Shown one piece after another: positions 35,920-44,996 of a stretch of 64,000 nucleotides of DNA. The translations under genes were made by a program, and so were the position numbers. Source of the stretch: Bin34 sp963422415 (GTDB lineage Bacteria; Chloroflexota; Anaerolineae; Caldilineales; Caldilineaceae); assembly GCA_963422415.1 (NCBI GenBank), contig OY729430.1:2046001-2110000 (forward strand), read 5' to 3'. Below the pieces are notes generated by a model, which searched no databases, was not told where the DNA came from, and saw only the letters and a list, made by a program, of their open reading frames with translations. Every line of letters begins with the position of its first letter. The stretch's first letter is position 1.

Positions 35920-36390
35920 ATGCCGAAGTACGCCGTGGCCACTGTGACCGAGATTCCGGTTGGCCATCGCAAGATTGTCAAAGTGGCCGATCGCACCATC
36001 GGCATCTTCAACGTCAAAGGGGAATATTTCGCTCTGCGCAATGCCTGCCCCCACCAAGGCGGCCCCTTGTGCAAGGGACGTGTCACAGGCTTCCTGTTTG
36101 GCGACAAGCCAGGTGACCTGACCTACACGCGACAAGGCGAGATCTTGCGCTGCCCGTGGCATGGCTGGGAATTCGACATACGCACCGGACAATCCTGGCA
36201 TGCCCCGGACAGGATTCGGACCCGTCATTATGACGTGACAGTCGAGGCATGTGAGATGGTGCAAGGGCCTTATGTGGCCGAAACCTTTCCCGTTGAAGTT
36301 AAGAGTCAGGTAATTTTCGTTGACGTACATGTGAGGCCAACGCGTCCCCAGCCATGCGACACACCCACGGAGGCGGATCCGCTTGGCTGA
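35920..36390 (+). CDS. Rieske [2Fe-2S] ferredoxin-type protein
   Basis: A 156-residue single Rieske domain with both cluster motifs: ACPHQGGP (Cys-x-His) near residue 43 and CPWHGWEFD (Cys-x-x-His) near residue 83. No membrane helix and no oxygenase catalytic domain, so it is a soluble electron carrier or a component of a Rieske oxygenase. It lies 6 bases after the amidohydrolase, so the genes are co-translated. The pair may support a ring or sugar-acid oxidation. The rest of any oxygenase is not in the window. Confidence 0.9.
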   Translation: MPKYAVATVTEIPVGHRKIVKVADRTIGIFNVKGEYFALRNACPHQGGPLCKGRVTGFLFGDKPGDLTYTRQGEILRCPWHGWEFDIRTGQSWHAPDRIRTRHYDVTVEACEMVQGPYVAETFPVEVKSQVIFVDVHVRPTRPQPCDTPTEADPLG

Positions 36391-36455
36391 CTGCGTGAGA
36401 TTCCGGCATCTTACGCAGTTTCGGCGCATGACCCTTTGCATACAACTTTACGTCA

Positions 36456-36813
36456 ATGCTCTCGCCACACCATAGGGACGATGTCTATCCCCTCGCAGGG
36501 CTGGGGCGCACAAGCAAGACCCCAATCATTGGCGTGGTGGAACGCGGGGGCCGGGTAGTTGCCCGCGTAGCGCACAGCCTCAAAGGCAACGCTATTCTGC
36601 AATTTATCTGCAGTGCAGTCATCTCCGAGCCCTGTGCGAGACTATGCCCCCTGCCGTGATCTATCATGGTCGGCAGTACGCAGGTGGCAGCGTCCACACC
36701 AACACCATTGAGGGTGTATATGACCTGCTGGCTCAGCTGACGCGTACTTGGTGCGCCCCGGTACCGCTCATAGGTGAGTCTGGACTGGCAGTATGCTTGG
36801 CAGGTTCCAAGTG
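36456..36813 (+). pseudogene. ISXO2/IS1595-type transposase remnant (frameshifted)
   Basis: Two pieces in different frames rebuild part of an ISXO2-type DDE transposase. The first (36456-36659) reads KTPIIGVVERGGRVVARV, the conserved core. The second (about 36660-36813) reads GGSVHTNTIEGVYDLL, the conserved HTNtiE motif. A frameshift and an in-frame stop separate them, and the N- and C-terminal parts are missing. No terminal inverted repeats or target duplications were recognised. It lies at the edge of the LRR/unknown-gene block, so an old insertion probably shaped this region. Confidence 0.75.
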
Positions 36814-36853
36814 AATCGATGTCCATGCTAGGCCCACGGGTCTGCGGGCTGGG

Positions 36854-37945
36854 TTAGTTGCATACGGAAAGACCGAGCTGGTCGAGATCATTGTCAGGTA
36901 CATTCTGTAAAGACGCGGAAATGCTCCCCGTCAGCTGGTTGTGGGCTAGATCCAGTGCCTGCAGATAAGAGAGTTGGCCCAGTTCCGGAGGGATGCTTTC
37001 CGTCAGTTGGTTGTGGGACAGGAGCAGCGCCTGCAGGTGAGAGAGTTGACCCAGTTCCGGAGGGATGCTCCCCGTCAGCTGGTTGTGGGACAGAGCCAGC
37101 GTCCGCAGGTAGGAGAGTTGGCCCAGTTCCGGAGGGATGCTCCCCGTCAGCTGGTTATGGGACAGGAGCAGCGTTCGCAGGTGGGAGAGCCGGCCCAGTT
37201 CCGGAGGGATGCTCCCCGTCAGTTGGTTGTGGGACAGGAGCAGCGTTCGCAGGTGGGAGAGCCGGCCCAGTTCCGGAGGGATGCTCCCCGTCAGCCGATT
37301 GCCGTACAAGTCCAGCGCCTGCAGGTGGGAGAGCCGGCCCAGTTCCGGAGGGATGCTCCCCGTCAGCCGATTGCCGACCAAGAGCAGCGCCTGCAGGTGG
37401 GAGAGCCGGCCCAGTTCCGGAGGGACGCTCCCCGTCAGCCGATTGCCGTGCAGATCCAGCAGTTGTAGATGGGAGAGCCGGCTCAGTTCCGAAGGGATGT
37501 TCCCCGTCAGTCGGTTGCCGGTCAGGACCAGCGCCTGCAGGTGGGAGAGCCGGCCCAGTTCCGGGGGGATGCTCCCCATCAGCCGGTTGTGGGATAGGTA
37601 CAGCCGCTGCAGATGGGAGAGCTGGCCCAGTTCTGGGGGAAGGGATCCCTGCAATGGAATACCGACAAGGCTCAGGGCTACCACGCGCAGAGGCGTACTG
37701 TCCGCGGCCACGCCGACGCCCTTCCACTCCGCGAGAGGCCGGACAGCATCCCAATTGAGGCCGTTGGCCGCCCGCCTCCGCAAGGGATAAGGCAGCCCTC
37801 CGAAAAACCCATTCCATACCCCCACCTGCCTAGTCAAGGTGTCTTGGAGGTCCAACAGCGCTTCACAGTCCTGCACCAGTTCCGGATGAGCCTCAGGTTG
37901 AGGTACCACAACGCCGTTGGCGCAGGGGCCGGAGACCAACGCCAT
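36854..37945 (-). CDS. Plant-type leucine-rich-repeat protein
   Basis: A 363-residue product: an N-terminal cap (residues 1-100, with CEALLDLQDTL and NWDAVRPLAEWKGV), ten 24-residue LRRs of the type LxxLxLxxNxLTGSIPPELG, and a short C-terminal cap ending NDLDQLGLSVCN. No signal peptide is visible at this start, although such caps are normally exported, so the N-terminal part may be lost or lie upstream. LRR surfaces bind proteins; in this bacterial group they are thought to take part in host or cell contact, which is inference. The upstream unknown gene is 31 bases away on the same strand. Confidence 0.88.
   Translation of the reverse strand: MALVSGPCANGVVVPQPEAHPELVQDCEALLDLQDTLTRQVGVWNGFFGGLPYPLRRRAANGLNWDAVRPLAEWKGVGVAADSTPLRVVALSLVGIPLQGSLPPELGQLSHLQRLYLSHNRLMGSIPPELGRLSHLQALVLTGNRLTGNIPSELSRLSHLQLLDLHGNRLTGSVPPELGRLSHLQALLLVGNRLTGSIPPELGRLSHLQALDLYGNRLTGSIPPELGRLSHLRTLLLSHNQLTGSIPPELGRLSHLRTLLLSHNQLTGSIPPELGQLSYLRTLALSHNQLTGSIPPELGQLSHLQALLLSHNQLTESIPPELGQLSYLQALDLAHNQLTGSISASLQNVPDNDLDQLGLSVCN
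36920..37639 (-). repeat. Ten tandem 72-base LRR-encoding units
   Basis: The array consists of near-identical 72-base units on the minus strand. Two adjacent units encode the same 24 residues, PPELGRLSHLRTLLLSHNQL plus TGSI, showing recent duplication. Positions vary mainly at the solvent-exposed residues of each repeat. Confidence 0.85.
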
Positions 37946-37976
37946 AGTCAGTGCCTCTATCCCATCGCGCGTGCCG

Positions 37977-38819
37977 TCATCGCACCCGGGTTATGCGTAC
38001 GGCACAATTGCGGACATCGGGCGTAAGCGCGCGCGCGGTATCGATGACGATGGCGAGGACCCACGCTGCAACGCTCGCCGTCCACTCTGGCAACGTGACC
38101 GCTACGCCGAGACTCGGGGAGATGGAGTACCACCATGGTACTTCGATTGGCACCTGGATCGAGTGCGGTTCCGGTACGACGGTCATCGGTCCAAACGCGA
38201 ACGCTTCGGTGTTCCGCCGCTGAAGGCAGGCAACCAATTCTGCCTCAGTATGGCTCCCGAGCAACTCGTAGTCAAAGGCGACGACCGCCTCGGCTGTTGC
38301 CTTCTGGGCAGTGTTGAACCAATTGATTCCATCAAAGAGATTACTGATGGGATACCCAGTGCCGGATCGTGTGCTGGGATCCAAGTCAGTTGCCGTTACC
38401 TGAAACCCGGACAATTCGACGATCCCAAAGCGGCCGAGCGCGTCATTGAGACACTGGGTCAACGCCGGCAACGCCTCAGCGGGCTCAACGGCGCTGCGAC
38501 TGTGTTTCGGGTGCGCTTTGAACTGGATCTGGACACGCCTGATCCAGTCCATGACTCCGGGCTTGAAGATATTGCTTTCTCCGAGTCCCAGTCCGACCTG
38601 CACCCAGCCGATCCGGGAGGCGTCAAGCCCGGCGGTCAGCTCTGCCTCCTCCATCCCCCAGAGCAACGAGCTTCCAGGGCGGGGGAGGCTCAGGGTGGAC
38701 CAACCCATCAATTCAGCCCGCGCATTGAAAATGCTGTAGAGATCCTCCTTTTCGTCATCAATGATCGCCAAGTTCGGAGAAAGCTGTCCGAAAGCCTCAA
38801 GAAAAAGCGTCGGTGACAT
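37977..38819 (-). CDS. Conserved hypothetical protein with a decayed paralogue nearby
   Basis: The 280-residue product is soluble, with a run of hydrophobic strands. Distinct segments: MSPTLFLEAFGQLSPNLAII, ELMGWSTLSLPRPGS, GVMDWIRRVQIQFK, and near the C-terminus EAFAFGPMTVVPEPHSIQVP and VTLPEWTASVAAWVLAIVID. No family was recognised. The start ATG at 38819 is supported by comparison: the decayed copy at 39463-39925 has an ATG and GGAGAG ribosome site at the same place. It precedes the LRR gene by 31 bases, so the two form a likely pair. It could be an accessory protein of the LRR or an immunity-type element; this is speculation. Confidence 0.65.
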   Translation of the reverse strand: MSPTLFLEAFGQLSPNLAIIDDEKEDLYSIFNARAELMGWSTLSLPRPGSSLLWGMEEAELTAGLDASRIGWVQVGLGLGESNIFKPGVMDWIRRVQIQFKAHPKHSRSAVEPAEALPALTQCLNDALGRFGIVELSGFQVTATDLDPSTRSGTGYPISNLFDGINWFNTAQKATAEAVVAFDYELLGSHTEAELVACLQRRNTEAFAFGPMTVVPEPHSIQVPIEVPWWYSISPSLGVAVTLPEWTASVAAWVLAIVIDTARALTPDVRNCAVRITRVR

Positions 38820-39462
38820 GACAACGGCTCTCCGCCCACGATCTAGAGACGGTCGCGGCGGCGCCTCCAAGATGAAGTGCGCGCTCTGTCCTGTTTTCGG
38901 ATCCCTATTCCCAAGGTCCGCACCTGACATCCGTTTCAGAGCGTTTCCTGCTGGGTGTATCAACGAAGCCGGGAATCATGACTGTAACATTGCTCCGAAA
39001 CTTAGTAGTATTTGTCGAAAGGCAAGCATGCCGGGCAGTTGCTCTCTTTCCGCTGGTTCCTCCAGATCTAACGAGTGCTGTTTTGGTTGAGAGCCAAGAC
39101 CACCAGCAAATCCTTGCCACACATTTCTTCGCATAAAGCGTAGTCGTGACATTGGCGTGCGTCGGGCATATCCCAGGGGCCTGATCTTTCCACCCACCAT
39201 GCGCCGACACGGTAGGACGGCGGGATGAGGATCGGTGGGGATTGTCGCCCAGTACATTGAAGATGCATATTTCAATATCAGCTTGCATAGTAGAATCGGA
39301 CATATCCGTTTCTAAGGTGTCAGTTCTCGCTGCGGCGTATGACGGGGAGGGATCCAAGTTCTCATCCGCTTCAGATTCTTGCGCATAGGAGACGTTGGAT
39401 TAGGTCAGGGACGGACCAGCCAAGCTGAAACGGTCCTCCATATTATAAGCTCTATATAAGCT
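38820..39462. other. Decayed region, no intact gene
   Basis: No intact gene is seen. Minus-strand frames around 39070-39270 contain short protein-like pieces in different frames (for example VGAWWVERSGPWDMP and LCEEMCGKDLLVVLALNQ), which suggests a frameshifted gene. I cannot name the family. Confidence 0.4.
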
Positions 39463-39925
39463 CTAGGTTGCACCGAGTAGTCTTGCAATCGGTCTTCTTC
39501 CGAGCGACTCGTAGCCGAAGGCGGTGAGTGCCTCGGCTGTTGCCTTCCAGACAAGTGTCGAACCGAATTGAGTCCAGAGAATATCTGGGCTTGATGGTGC
39601 CACGTCGGTATCTGTGTTCTGGGATATGGTCCAGCCTAGGATCGACGTCGGCAGCATCCTGCTAACTCAACGACTTTATCTTCCAGTCCGGCCTGCACCC
39701 CACTGATCCAGGGCGAATCGCTCCCGGCGGCGATCAGCTCTGCCTCCTCTATCTTCCAAAGCAAGCGGACAGTGGAGGCGGGAGATCGCCGTGGCGAGCC
39801 AACTCATCCATTCAGCCCACGCTCTGAAAATGCTATGGAGATCTCTTCCTCCTTGACAACCATGCCCTCTATGTTCGTGCCTGGGAAAGCCGTCTAAAGG
39901 CCTTAAGGAAAAACGTCAGTGTCAT
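39463..39925 (-). pseudogene. Degenerate paralogue of the unknown gene at 37977-38819
   Basis: Several blocks line up with the intact gene. Protein level: ATAEALTAFGYESLG matches ATAEAVVAFDYELLG. DNA level: CGATCAGCTCTGCCTCCTC near 39733 matches CGGTCAGCTCTGCCTCCTC near 38633, and the start region GTCATGACAACTGCTCTCC matches GACATGACAACGGCTCTCC. The copy has lost bases and reading frame between the blocks, so it is dead. It keeps the start codon and ribosome-site context of the intact gene, showing that the whole gene including its leader was once duplicated. Confidence 0.75.
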
Positions 39926-39945
39926 GACAACTGCTCTCCACCTCT

Positions 39946-40145
39946 AAATTCGTGCAGATTCTGCTGATTACCCGTGTAGCGGAAATTTTTGGCACAGGGC
40001 AAGCATTAAGATTGCCTTGGAATACGATCTACCTAAATGTCATTTGTTTCAGGGGTGCCGGCTGGTCTAGCTTCCATAGCAAAGACTGCGACGGAATGGC
40101 CAAAGCTTCCAAGCTCAAGCGACTAACCTGATGAGCCAAGTAGGC
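39946..40145 (+). pseudogene. Relic of an amidohydrolase-2 gene
   Basis: This stretch aligns by eye with part of the intact amidohydrolase at about 35306-35536. Matches include CGTGCAGATTCTGCTGATT against CGTGCAGGTGCTCCTGATT, TGGAATACGATCTACC against TGGAATACGATCTGCC, and GGCTGGTCTAGCTTC against GGCTGGCCCAGCTTC, followed by CAAGCGACTAACCTGATGAG against CAAGTGACCAGCTTGGTCAG. Deletions and stop codons break the frame. Only an internal fragment remains. Confidence 0.75.
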
Positions 40146-40297
40146 TTGCATCCTGTCCGGAATCTAGGTTGGCGTTGATAGAAGGCGAATTTGGCTGGCT
40201 TCTTAATGGACGAGGGTGCCGGAGCATTGGTGCATGCAATCACTCTTGATGACGATCAATCTCCGAGGAGACTGGGGAGGATCTGTTGTCTCGGGCG

Positions 40298-41833
40298 TCA
40301 AGCCCCAGCTACACGCGGCATGGAGGATGATTCACGCTCCATTTCCGCCTGCAGAAACCTATGCATCAAGTCGGCTTGCAGATGGGAATATTCTGGAGCG
40401 TTAAACAGATTGCGGGTCTCGCCTGGGTCCAGCTCCAGATCAAACATTTCACCTTCGGCCGTACTCCGGTATAGGGTCAGCTTGTATCTCTCGGTTACCA
40501 AGGTGCGGAGGTGCACAGTTGTGGGATTGTGCCGATTCTCCACCAAGGCCCAGTCACGCGTACTTGACCCATCTCCTTGCCATGTTGGCCACTGATTTAC
40601 TCCCTGCATGATCGAGGGTGTGTGGCCTCCGGCAGCCGCCAGAAACGTCTGGGGATAATCTACCAGACTCTGCAATGCTTCGGAGATCCGGTCTGCTGGC
40701 ACTGTCCCCGGCTGGCGCACGACCATCGGTACCCGAATCAGGTCCTCATAGTGGAAGGGCCCCTTGGCAATCAGGCCATGGTGCCCTACAAAATGGCCGT
40801 GATCGGACGTGAACACCACCAAGGTGTTCTGGGCCAGACCGCAATCATCCAGGGTGTCAAGGATGCGGCCTACGTTGGCGTCCATCAGGCTGATCATGCC
40901 GTAATACAGGGCCATGCTGCGCTGCAAGGCCTCTTCGTCATGCAGGTGAGAATGGAACCCGTGCACATTGCGCCCTCCGGGTTCGTCCCAAGCGGAGAAA
41001 TCCGGGATGGGTTGCTGAGCCAACTGGTGATGCCGTGGCATGTTCTCGAGCTCTCCAGGTTGCAGTTGACCAACTTCCATATCCTTGGGGTCATACAGGG
41101 AAGCCCAAGGCTCTGGAACTACATAGGGAGGATGGGGATCGAAAAAGCTGGCCCAGAGAAAGAAAGGACGTTCCGCTTCGGCATACTGCCGGATGTGGGT
41201 GCAGGTGCGCTCGCCCACCCAGTGCGAATGGTGAAACTCTTCCGGCAAATCCCAGGCGTCGCCGCCGCGCAAATAATGGCTGGAGTATTTGTCCTTGGAA
41301 TCTGGAGGCCAGCGCTGAAAGTACTCGGGCCAATCGAACAACCCCCGTTCCTCCATCCAGAGCGCGTAATGTTGTCCGGCATGGGATTCGTGGCCGTGCA
41401 TGCGGGCGGTTTCCACTTGCTGAAATCCGTACCAGTTTCCCTTAAACGAGCGCCAGTAGTCCAGATCGCGGAGCAAAGGCTGAGATTCGATAGAGGAAGA
41501 TTCAGGCGTGGAGGCCAGAGGCTGGAAATGGGCCTTGCCGATCAGGGACGTGGCATAGCCCATCCTGGTGAACTCCTCACCGACCGTGGGGACATCTTCA
41601 GGCAACTTGACGCCAATGGCCCAACATCCATGTCGGGACGGATACTGTCCGGTGATGAGAGACGCGCGGGTAGGGGAACAGGTGGGGTTGGGGCAATAGG
41701 CCCGGTTGAACCGCGTTCCTTCGTTGCACAGCCGGTCCAGGGCCGGAGTGTCGATCCGCGGATTGAGGGCGCCCAGCGTGCTCCAGTGCTGTTGATCGGA
41801 TGTGACAAGCAGAATGTTCGGTGGCAGAGGCAT
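40298..41833 (-). CDS. Type I sulfatase (second)
   Basis: A 511-residue sulfatase. The N-terminal metal site is ILLVTSDQQHW, the formylglycine site is CSPTRASLITG near residue 52 (Cys type), and the second metal site is FTSDHGHFVGHHG near residue 318. No signal peptide, so cytoplasmic like the first one. The C-terminal tail has TLYRSTAEGEMFDLELDPGE, normal for the family. It stands apart from the other sulfatase and has no operon partner; a 2-hydroxyacid dehydrogenase lies divergently 570 bases away. Substrate unknown. Confidence 0.92.
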   Translation of the reverse strand: MPLPPNILLVTSDQQHWSTLGALNPRIDTPALDRLCNEGTRFNRAYCPNPTCSPTRASLITGQYPSRHGCWAIGVKLPEDVPTVGEEFTRMGYATSLIGKAHFQPLASTPESSSIESQPLLRDLDYWRSFKGNWYGFQQVETARMHGHESHAGQHYALWMEERGLFDWPEYFQRWPPDSKDKYSSHYLRGGDAWDLPEEFHHSHWVGERTCTHIRQYAEAERPFFLWASFFDPHPPYVVPEPWASLYDPKDMEVGQLQPGELENMPRHHQLAQQPIPDFSAWDEPGGRNVHGFHSHLHDEEALQRSMALYYGMISLMDANVGRILDTLDDCGLAQNTLVVFTSDHGHFVGHHGLIAKGPFHYEDLIRVPMVVRQPGTVPADRISEALQSLVDYPQTFLAAAGGHTPSIMQGVNQWPTWQGDGSSTRDWALVENRHNPTTVHLRTLVTERYKLTLYRSTAEGEMFDLELDPGETRNLFNAPEYSHLQADLMHRFLQAEMERESSSMPRVAGA

Positions 41834-42403
41834 GGCTCAGGAAGAGAAATGGGGGCAGAGACAGTCTGATCATAGAGGGTACAAGGCAGACCAACAAGGG
41901 GACTGCACTCAACCTCAGATGACAGTTGGGATTCCAGTTGACAGGATTAGCCTTCGCCTTTTCGACGCGGTATTCTGATTCCGATGTCATGGCCCGTGAA
42001 AACGCCACCGTCTGGGTACTTCCGAAAGAAATCTCTCCCACGATCGGCAGGGAAACAACTGCCAGGGGAACGCCTTTCTGGCTTTGCTATCTTGCCAGTC
42101 CCGCGTTGTCCGCAGATGCATAATTGTCTGTATCCTCATTTTTCGGTCCTCAGGGATCGAGGCGAGAATAGGGACATCGTTATCCGTTCTGGATTGCTGT
42201 TGGCTGGTGTGCACGCCCCAAGGCCCGGGTTGCCTACAGCCCGGCCCCAAAAGGGACAAGGTTGGGCCTTGTAGCGTGTTCTGCAGCTACAGGCAGTGTG
42301 CATGAAGACGATCCATCTCCAAACAGATCTTGACTTGTCGCCAGGAACATCGCAAAACCGATTGTCTGATCCTGTTTCCCATGGAAAATCGTAAGGAGCC
42401 ATT
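41834..42403. other. Divergent intergenic region, no gene seen
   Basis: A 570-base gap. Open frames here have no recognisable pattern. A TTGACA occurs at 41938-41943, but no -10 box is found at the right distance. A small CAAGG/CCTTG hairpin lies near 42258-42272. Confidence 0.5.
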
Positions 42404-43348
42404 GTGCAGATTCTTTGCCATTACCCCGCCATGTCTGCCGAGGACGTGGAAAGTTTGCGCCGCGCCGCAGGCAGCCACCATGTGGAGAGAGCCCAAAACA
42501 TTGATGACGCCATCGCACATGCTCCTCACAGTGAGGTTGTCTTGGGGTTTCTGCCCGAAGAGGTCTTTTCGGCTTGCACGGCGTTGCAATGGTTTCAGTC
42601 GGCTTCCGCCGGAATGGATCAAGTGCTGTATCCTTCCCTTGTCCAGTCCGATGTGCAGGTTACGAACATGGCCGGACTCTATGCCCGAGCCGGCGCTGAA
42701 CAGGCTTGGGCTCTGTGGTTGGCTTTGGCCCGAGGGTTGCAGACTGCCATGAATGGCTTTGCCGACCGCAAATGGCAACCTTCTGCCGTGTACATTGTGA
42801 GCGGGAGTACGGCACTGGTCCTAGGCATGGGCGGGTTTGGGCAGGAATTCGTGAAACGCGCCGCTGGCTACGACTTGCATATTCTGGCTTTGGACCCGGT
42901 CCAGGAAAGCTACACGGGCGTCGCCGAAATTCGCCCGCCCAGCAAGAAAAATCTGCACCAGTGGCTGCCGCAGGCGGATGTGGTGATTTGTGCCTGTCCG
43001 TTAACGCCCGAGACCTATCACTTGATAGGGGCCGAAGAGCTTGCGCTGATGAGGTCGTCTGCCTACCTGATCAATGTGTCCCGTGGCGGCATTGTCAATG
43101 AAGATGCCTTGAGAGCGGCCCTGCAGGCCGATGATATCGCTGGCGCCGGGCTAGATGTGGTGGAGCAGGAACCGCTGTCTAAAACCAGTCCGCTGTGGCA
43201 AGCTCCACGCCTTGTCATTACTCCCCATAGGGCGGGTTTCTCACAGGACCGGCACCAGAATGTGGTGGATTTCTTTTGTGCTAATGTAAAGCGGTTCGTC
43301 GCGGGACAGCCTTTGCAGAACGTCGTGGACAAACAGCTGGGGTACTGA
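42404..43348 (+). CDS. D-isomer-specific 2-hydroxyacid dehydrogenase
   Basis: NAD(H)-dependent reduction of a 2-oxo acid. Cofactor motif GMGGFGQEFVKRA (GxGxxG) near residue 141, the catalytic Arg in NVSRGGIVNEDAL, Glu in DVVEQEPL, and the His in ITPHRAGF near residue 287. Length 314 residues. Start is GTG at 42404, decided by AAGGAG six bases upstream. The N-terminal lid is short and lacks obvious glyoxylate-reductase features. It could reduce a keto acid made by the sugar-acid dehydratases elsewhere in the window. Confidence 0.92.
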   Translation: MQILCHYPAMSAEDVESLRRAAGSHHVERAQNIDDAIAHAPHSEVVLGFLPEEVFSACTALQWFQSASAGMDQVLYPSLVQSDVQVTNMAGLYARAGAEQAWALWLALARGLQTAMNGFADRKWQPSAVYIVSGSTALVLGMGGFGQEFVKRAAGYDLHILALDPVQESYTGVAEIRPPSKKNLHQWLPQADVVICACPLTPETYHLIGAEELALMRSSAYLINVSRGGIVNEDALRAALQADDIAGAGLDVVEQEPLSKTSPLWQAPRLVITPHRAGFSQDRHQNVVDFFCANVKRFVAGQPLQNVVDKQLGY

Positions 43349-43389
43349 CCTGACATTGACCGGTGCCGCCATCGGCGCGCCGGGTGCCG

Positions 43390-44196
43390 TCAAAAGCCAA
43401 TTTTCTTCAGATAGGCGTGGGTCTGTGCACTGCGCCGGGCTTCCTCTGCAGGAGAGTCCGCACCGGGAATGGATGCACCAGGGCAGGCGGTCACCCAGCG
43501 GTCAAAGCCAATTTCCTCCAGCGTGGCACGGATGGCGGGAAAGTCCATGTGTCCTGGGACATGGAGGTCGACCCAGTCCGGGTAGTACCAGCGTCCGTCC
43601 TGAATGTCCACTCCGGTATATTCCTGGAGATGGACATAATTGAGCTGGTCCTTGTAATGGCGCAAGGCCGCGCATGGGTCCCAGCCCCACAGATGGGCAT
43701 GAGACACGTCAATGCACAGGTGGACCTTGTCCACTGACTGCATGTAGGTTTCCATGTCCGCGATGGAATTGACTACCTGATTGGTATGAATGTGAAAACT
43801 GAGTTCCAGTCCCAGTTCCGCCGCGAACTCGGCCCATTCGTCTGCCGCTGCTGCGGCTCTGCGCACTTCAGCCTGGGTGGCCGGTCGATCCTCGGGCGCC
43901 AGTGAACACATGTACATGAAACAGTCGCAGCCCAGTTCCGCCGCGAACTCCATTCGTCTCTTGTTGATTTCGAAGACTTGGGAGTCTCTGGCGTCGGGAG
44001 TGCCAATCGCCGTCAATATGGCCAAAGGCATGCCTGTGCGTTCGCACAGGGAACGCATGCGCTGGGGGGTCCCTAGCCAATCCAAGGGCAAACGGGCTTC
44101 CCAGCCATCCCAGCCCGCTTGCTTCAACATCTCCAAGGCGGGCTCAAGGTTAGGATCCTGCCAGCGCAACGTGGCAAAGCCGAGTTTGAAAGGCAT
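43390..44196 (-). CDS. Xylose-isomerase-like TIM-barrel sugar phosphate isomerase/epimerase
   Basis: A 268-residue AP-endonuclease-2-type barrel. Metal and substrate strands: LGFATLRWQDPNLEPALEML at the start, SFHIHTNQVVNS (His) near residue 130, VHLCIDVSHAHLWG near residue 158 (Asp-x-x-His), YVHLQEYTGV near residue 187, and a final HMDFPAIRATLEEIGFDRWV strand. No strong ribosome site is visible before the ATG. It is convergent with the 2-hydroxyacid dehydrogenase. Likely an inosose-dehydratase or keto-sugar epimerase type enzyme; the exact reaction is unassigned. Confidence 0.85.
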   Translation of the reverse strand: MPFKLGFATLRWQDPNLEPALEMLKQAGWDGWEARLPLDWLGTPQRMRSLCERTGMPLAILTAIGTPDARDSQVFEINKRRMEFAAELGCDCFMYMCSLAPEDRPATQAEVRRAAAAADEWAEFAAELGLELSFHIHTNQVVNSIADMETYMQSVDKVHLCIDVSHAHLWGWDPCAALRHYKDQLNYVHLQEYTGVDIQDGRWYYPDWVDLHVPGHMDFPAIRATLEEIGFDRWVTACPGASIPGADSPAEEARRSAQTHAYLKKIGF

Positions 44197-44344
44197 GGTT
44201 CGTGCTCTGCGGTGCAGACGGTGTCATTGTAGAAACACAAGGCCCAAGGGCCCGGGAAGTCCTTGACATTGTCAAGACAGGCCCCTGGCTGGGTTTCATT
44301 CTACTTGAATTGGAGAGCGGGGCATGGCGCAGCTGCAGAACTGA

Positions 44345-44660
44345 TTGCACAGGGGCCTCCTGGCAGCTGCCTCCGACATCACGGATACCCAAACCCTGAA
44401 TCTGAAATGGAAGGCGCCAGCCGCGGGCGGGATCACGGGCTATCCGATTCGGGGACATTGTGTGTCAACATCGCTGGTGACAGTGGTGGCTGATGCCGGC
44501 AAGCTTGTCAACGATCCCTGCAGCCGCAAAATTACATGGGAGCTTGCCGGCCAGCTGCCCACCTCTACAGCCATCTGTACTACAAAGTGGCGGTCCGCAC
44601 AGCATATGGCGTGGGCCAGTTCTTGACGCCCCTGGCCATGTCTCCTCCCACGCTGCAGGT
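44345..44660 (+). pseudogene. Fibronectin type III-like domain remnant
   Basis: Two pieces in different frames resemble halves of one FN3 domain: LNLKWKAPAAGGITGYPI (the early L-x-W-x-x-P and G-Y motif) and HLYYKVAVRTAYGVGQFLTP (the late Y-x-V-x-V-x-x-x-x-G-V-G strand). A frameshift between them leaves no usable protein. It was probably part of a secreted adhesin or glycan-binding protein. Confidence 0.55.
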
Positions 44661-44963
44661 AGCAACTGGGATGACAACGGCGGTGCCGGTGCATGCAGCG
44701 CCGTCAACGGCGCAGGCGGTTGTGGGATATCTGCCTCCAAGCCATGGCAGCGTCTGCCATGGCATAAGTGGGGCGACAGCGGCAATCGCCTCGCTGGTGG
44801 CAGGGGCGATGGGCTGGGTGACGGATGCTACGGATGCTGCGGTGACCACCCAAGGTGATCGGGCGGCCTCGCCCAAACTGCATCCGCGCTTTCGGCGTCA
44901 GACAGAGTGGCCTTGACAGGCAAAGTACCGGAGCTGATGTCCGCACTCTCCGGCTGTCATTTT

Positions 44964-44996
44964 CATTCCTGTTGTCTATTACGAACAACAGGAATG
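44964..44996. repeat. Perfect 12-base inverted repeat
   Basis: CATTCCTGTTGT (44964-44975) and ACAACAGGAATG (44985-44996) are perfect complements around a 9-base loop. There is no T tract on either side. It is not inside any recognisable gene. Confidence 0.7.

Noticed and set aside
34780..36441. 553-codon open frame on the minus strand
   Set aside because: Antisense to the amidohydrolase and Rieske genes, which have clear motifs; no own pattern.
36920..37639. Regular 72-base repeats that could look like a CRISPR array
   Set aside because: The whole unit is repeated without unique spacers and encodes LRRs in frame; it is coding.
41938..41943. TTGACA as a -35 box
   Set aside because: No -10 box at 16-18 bases.
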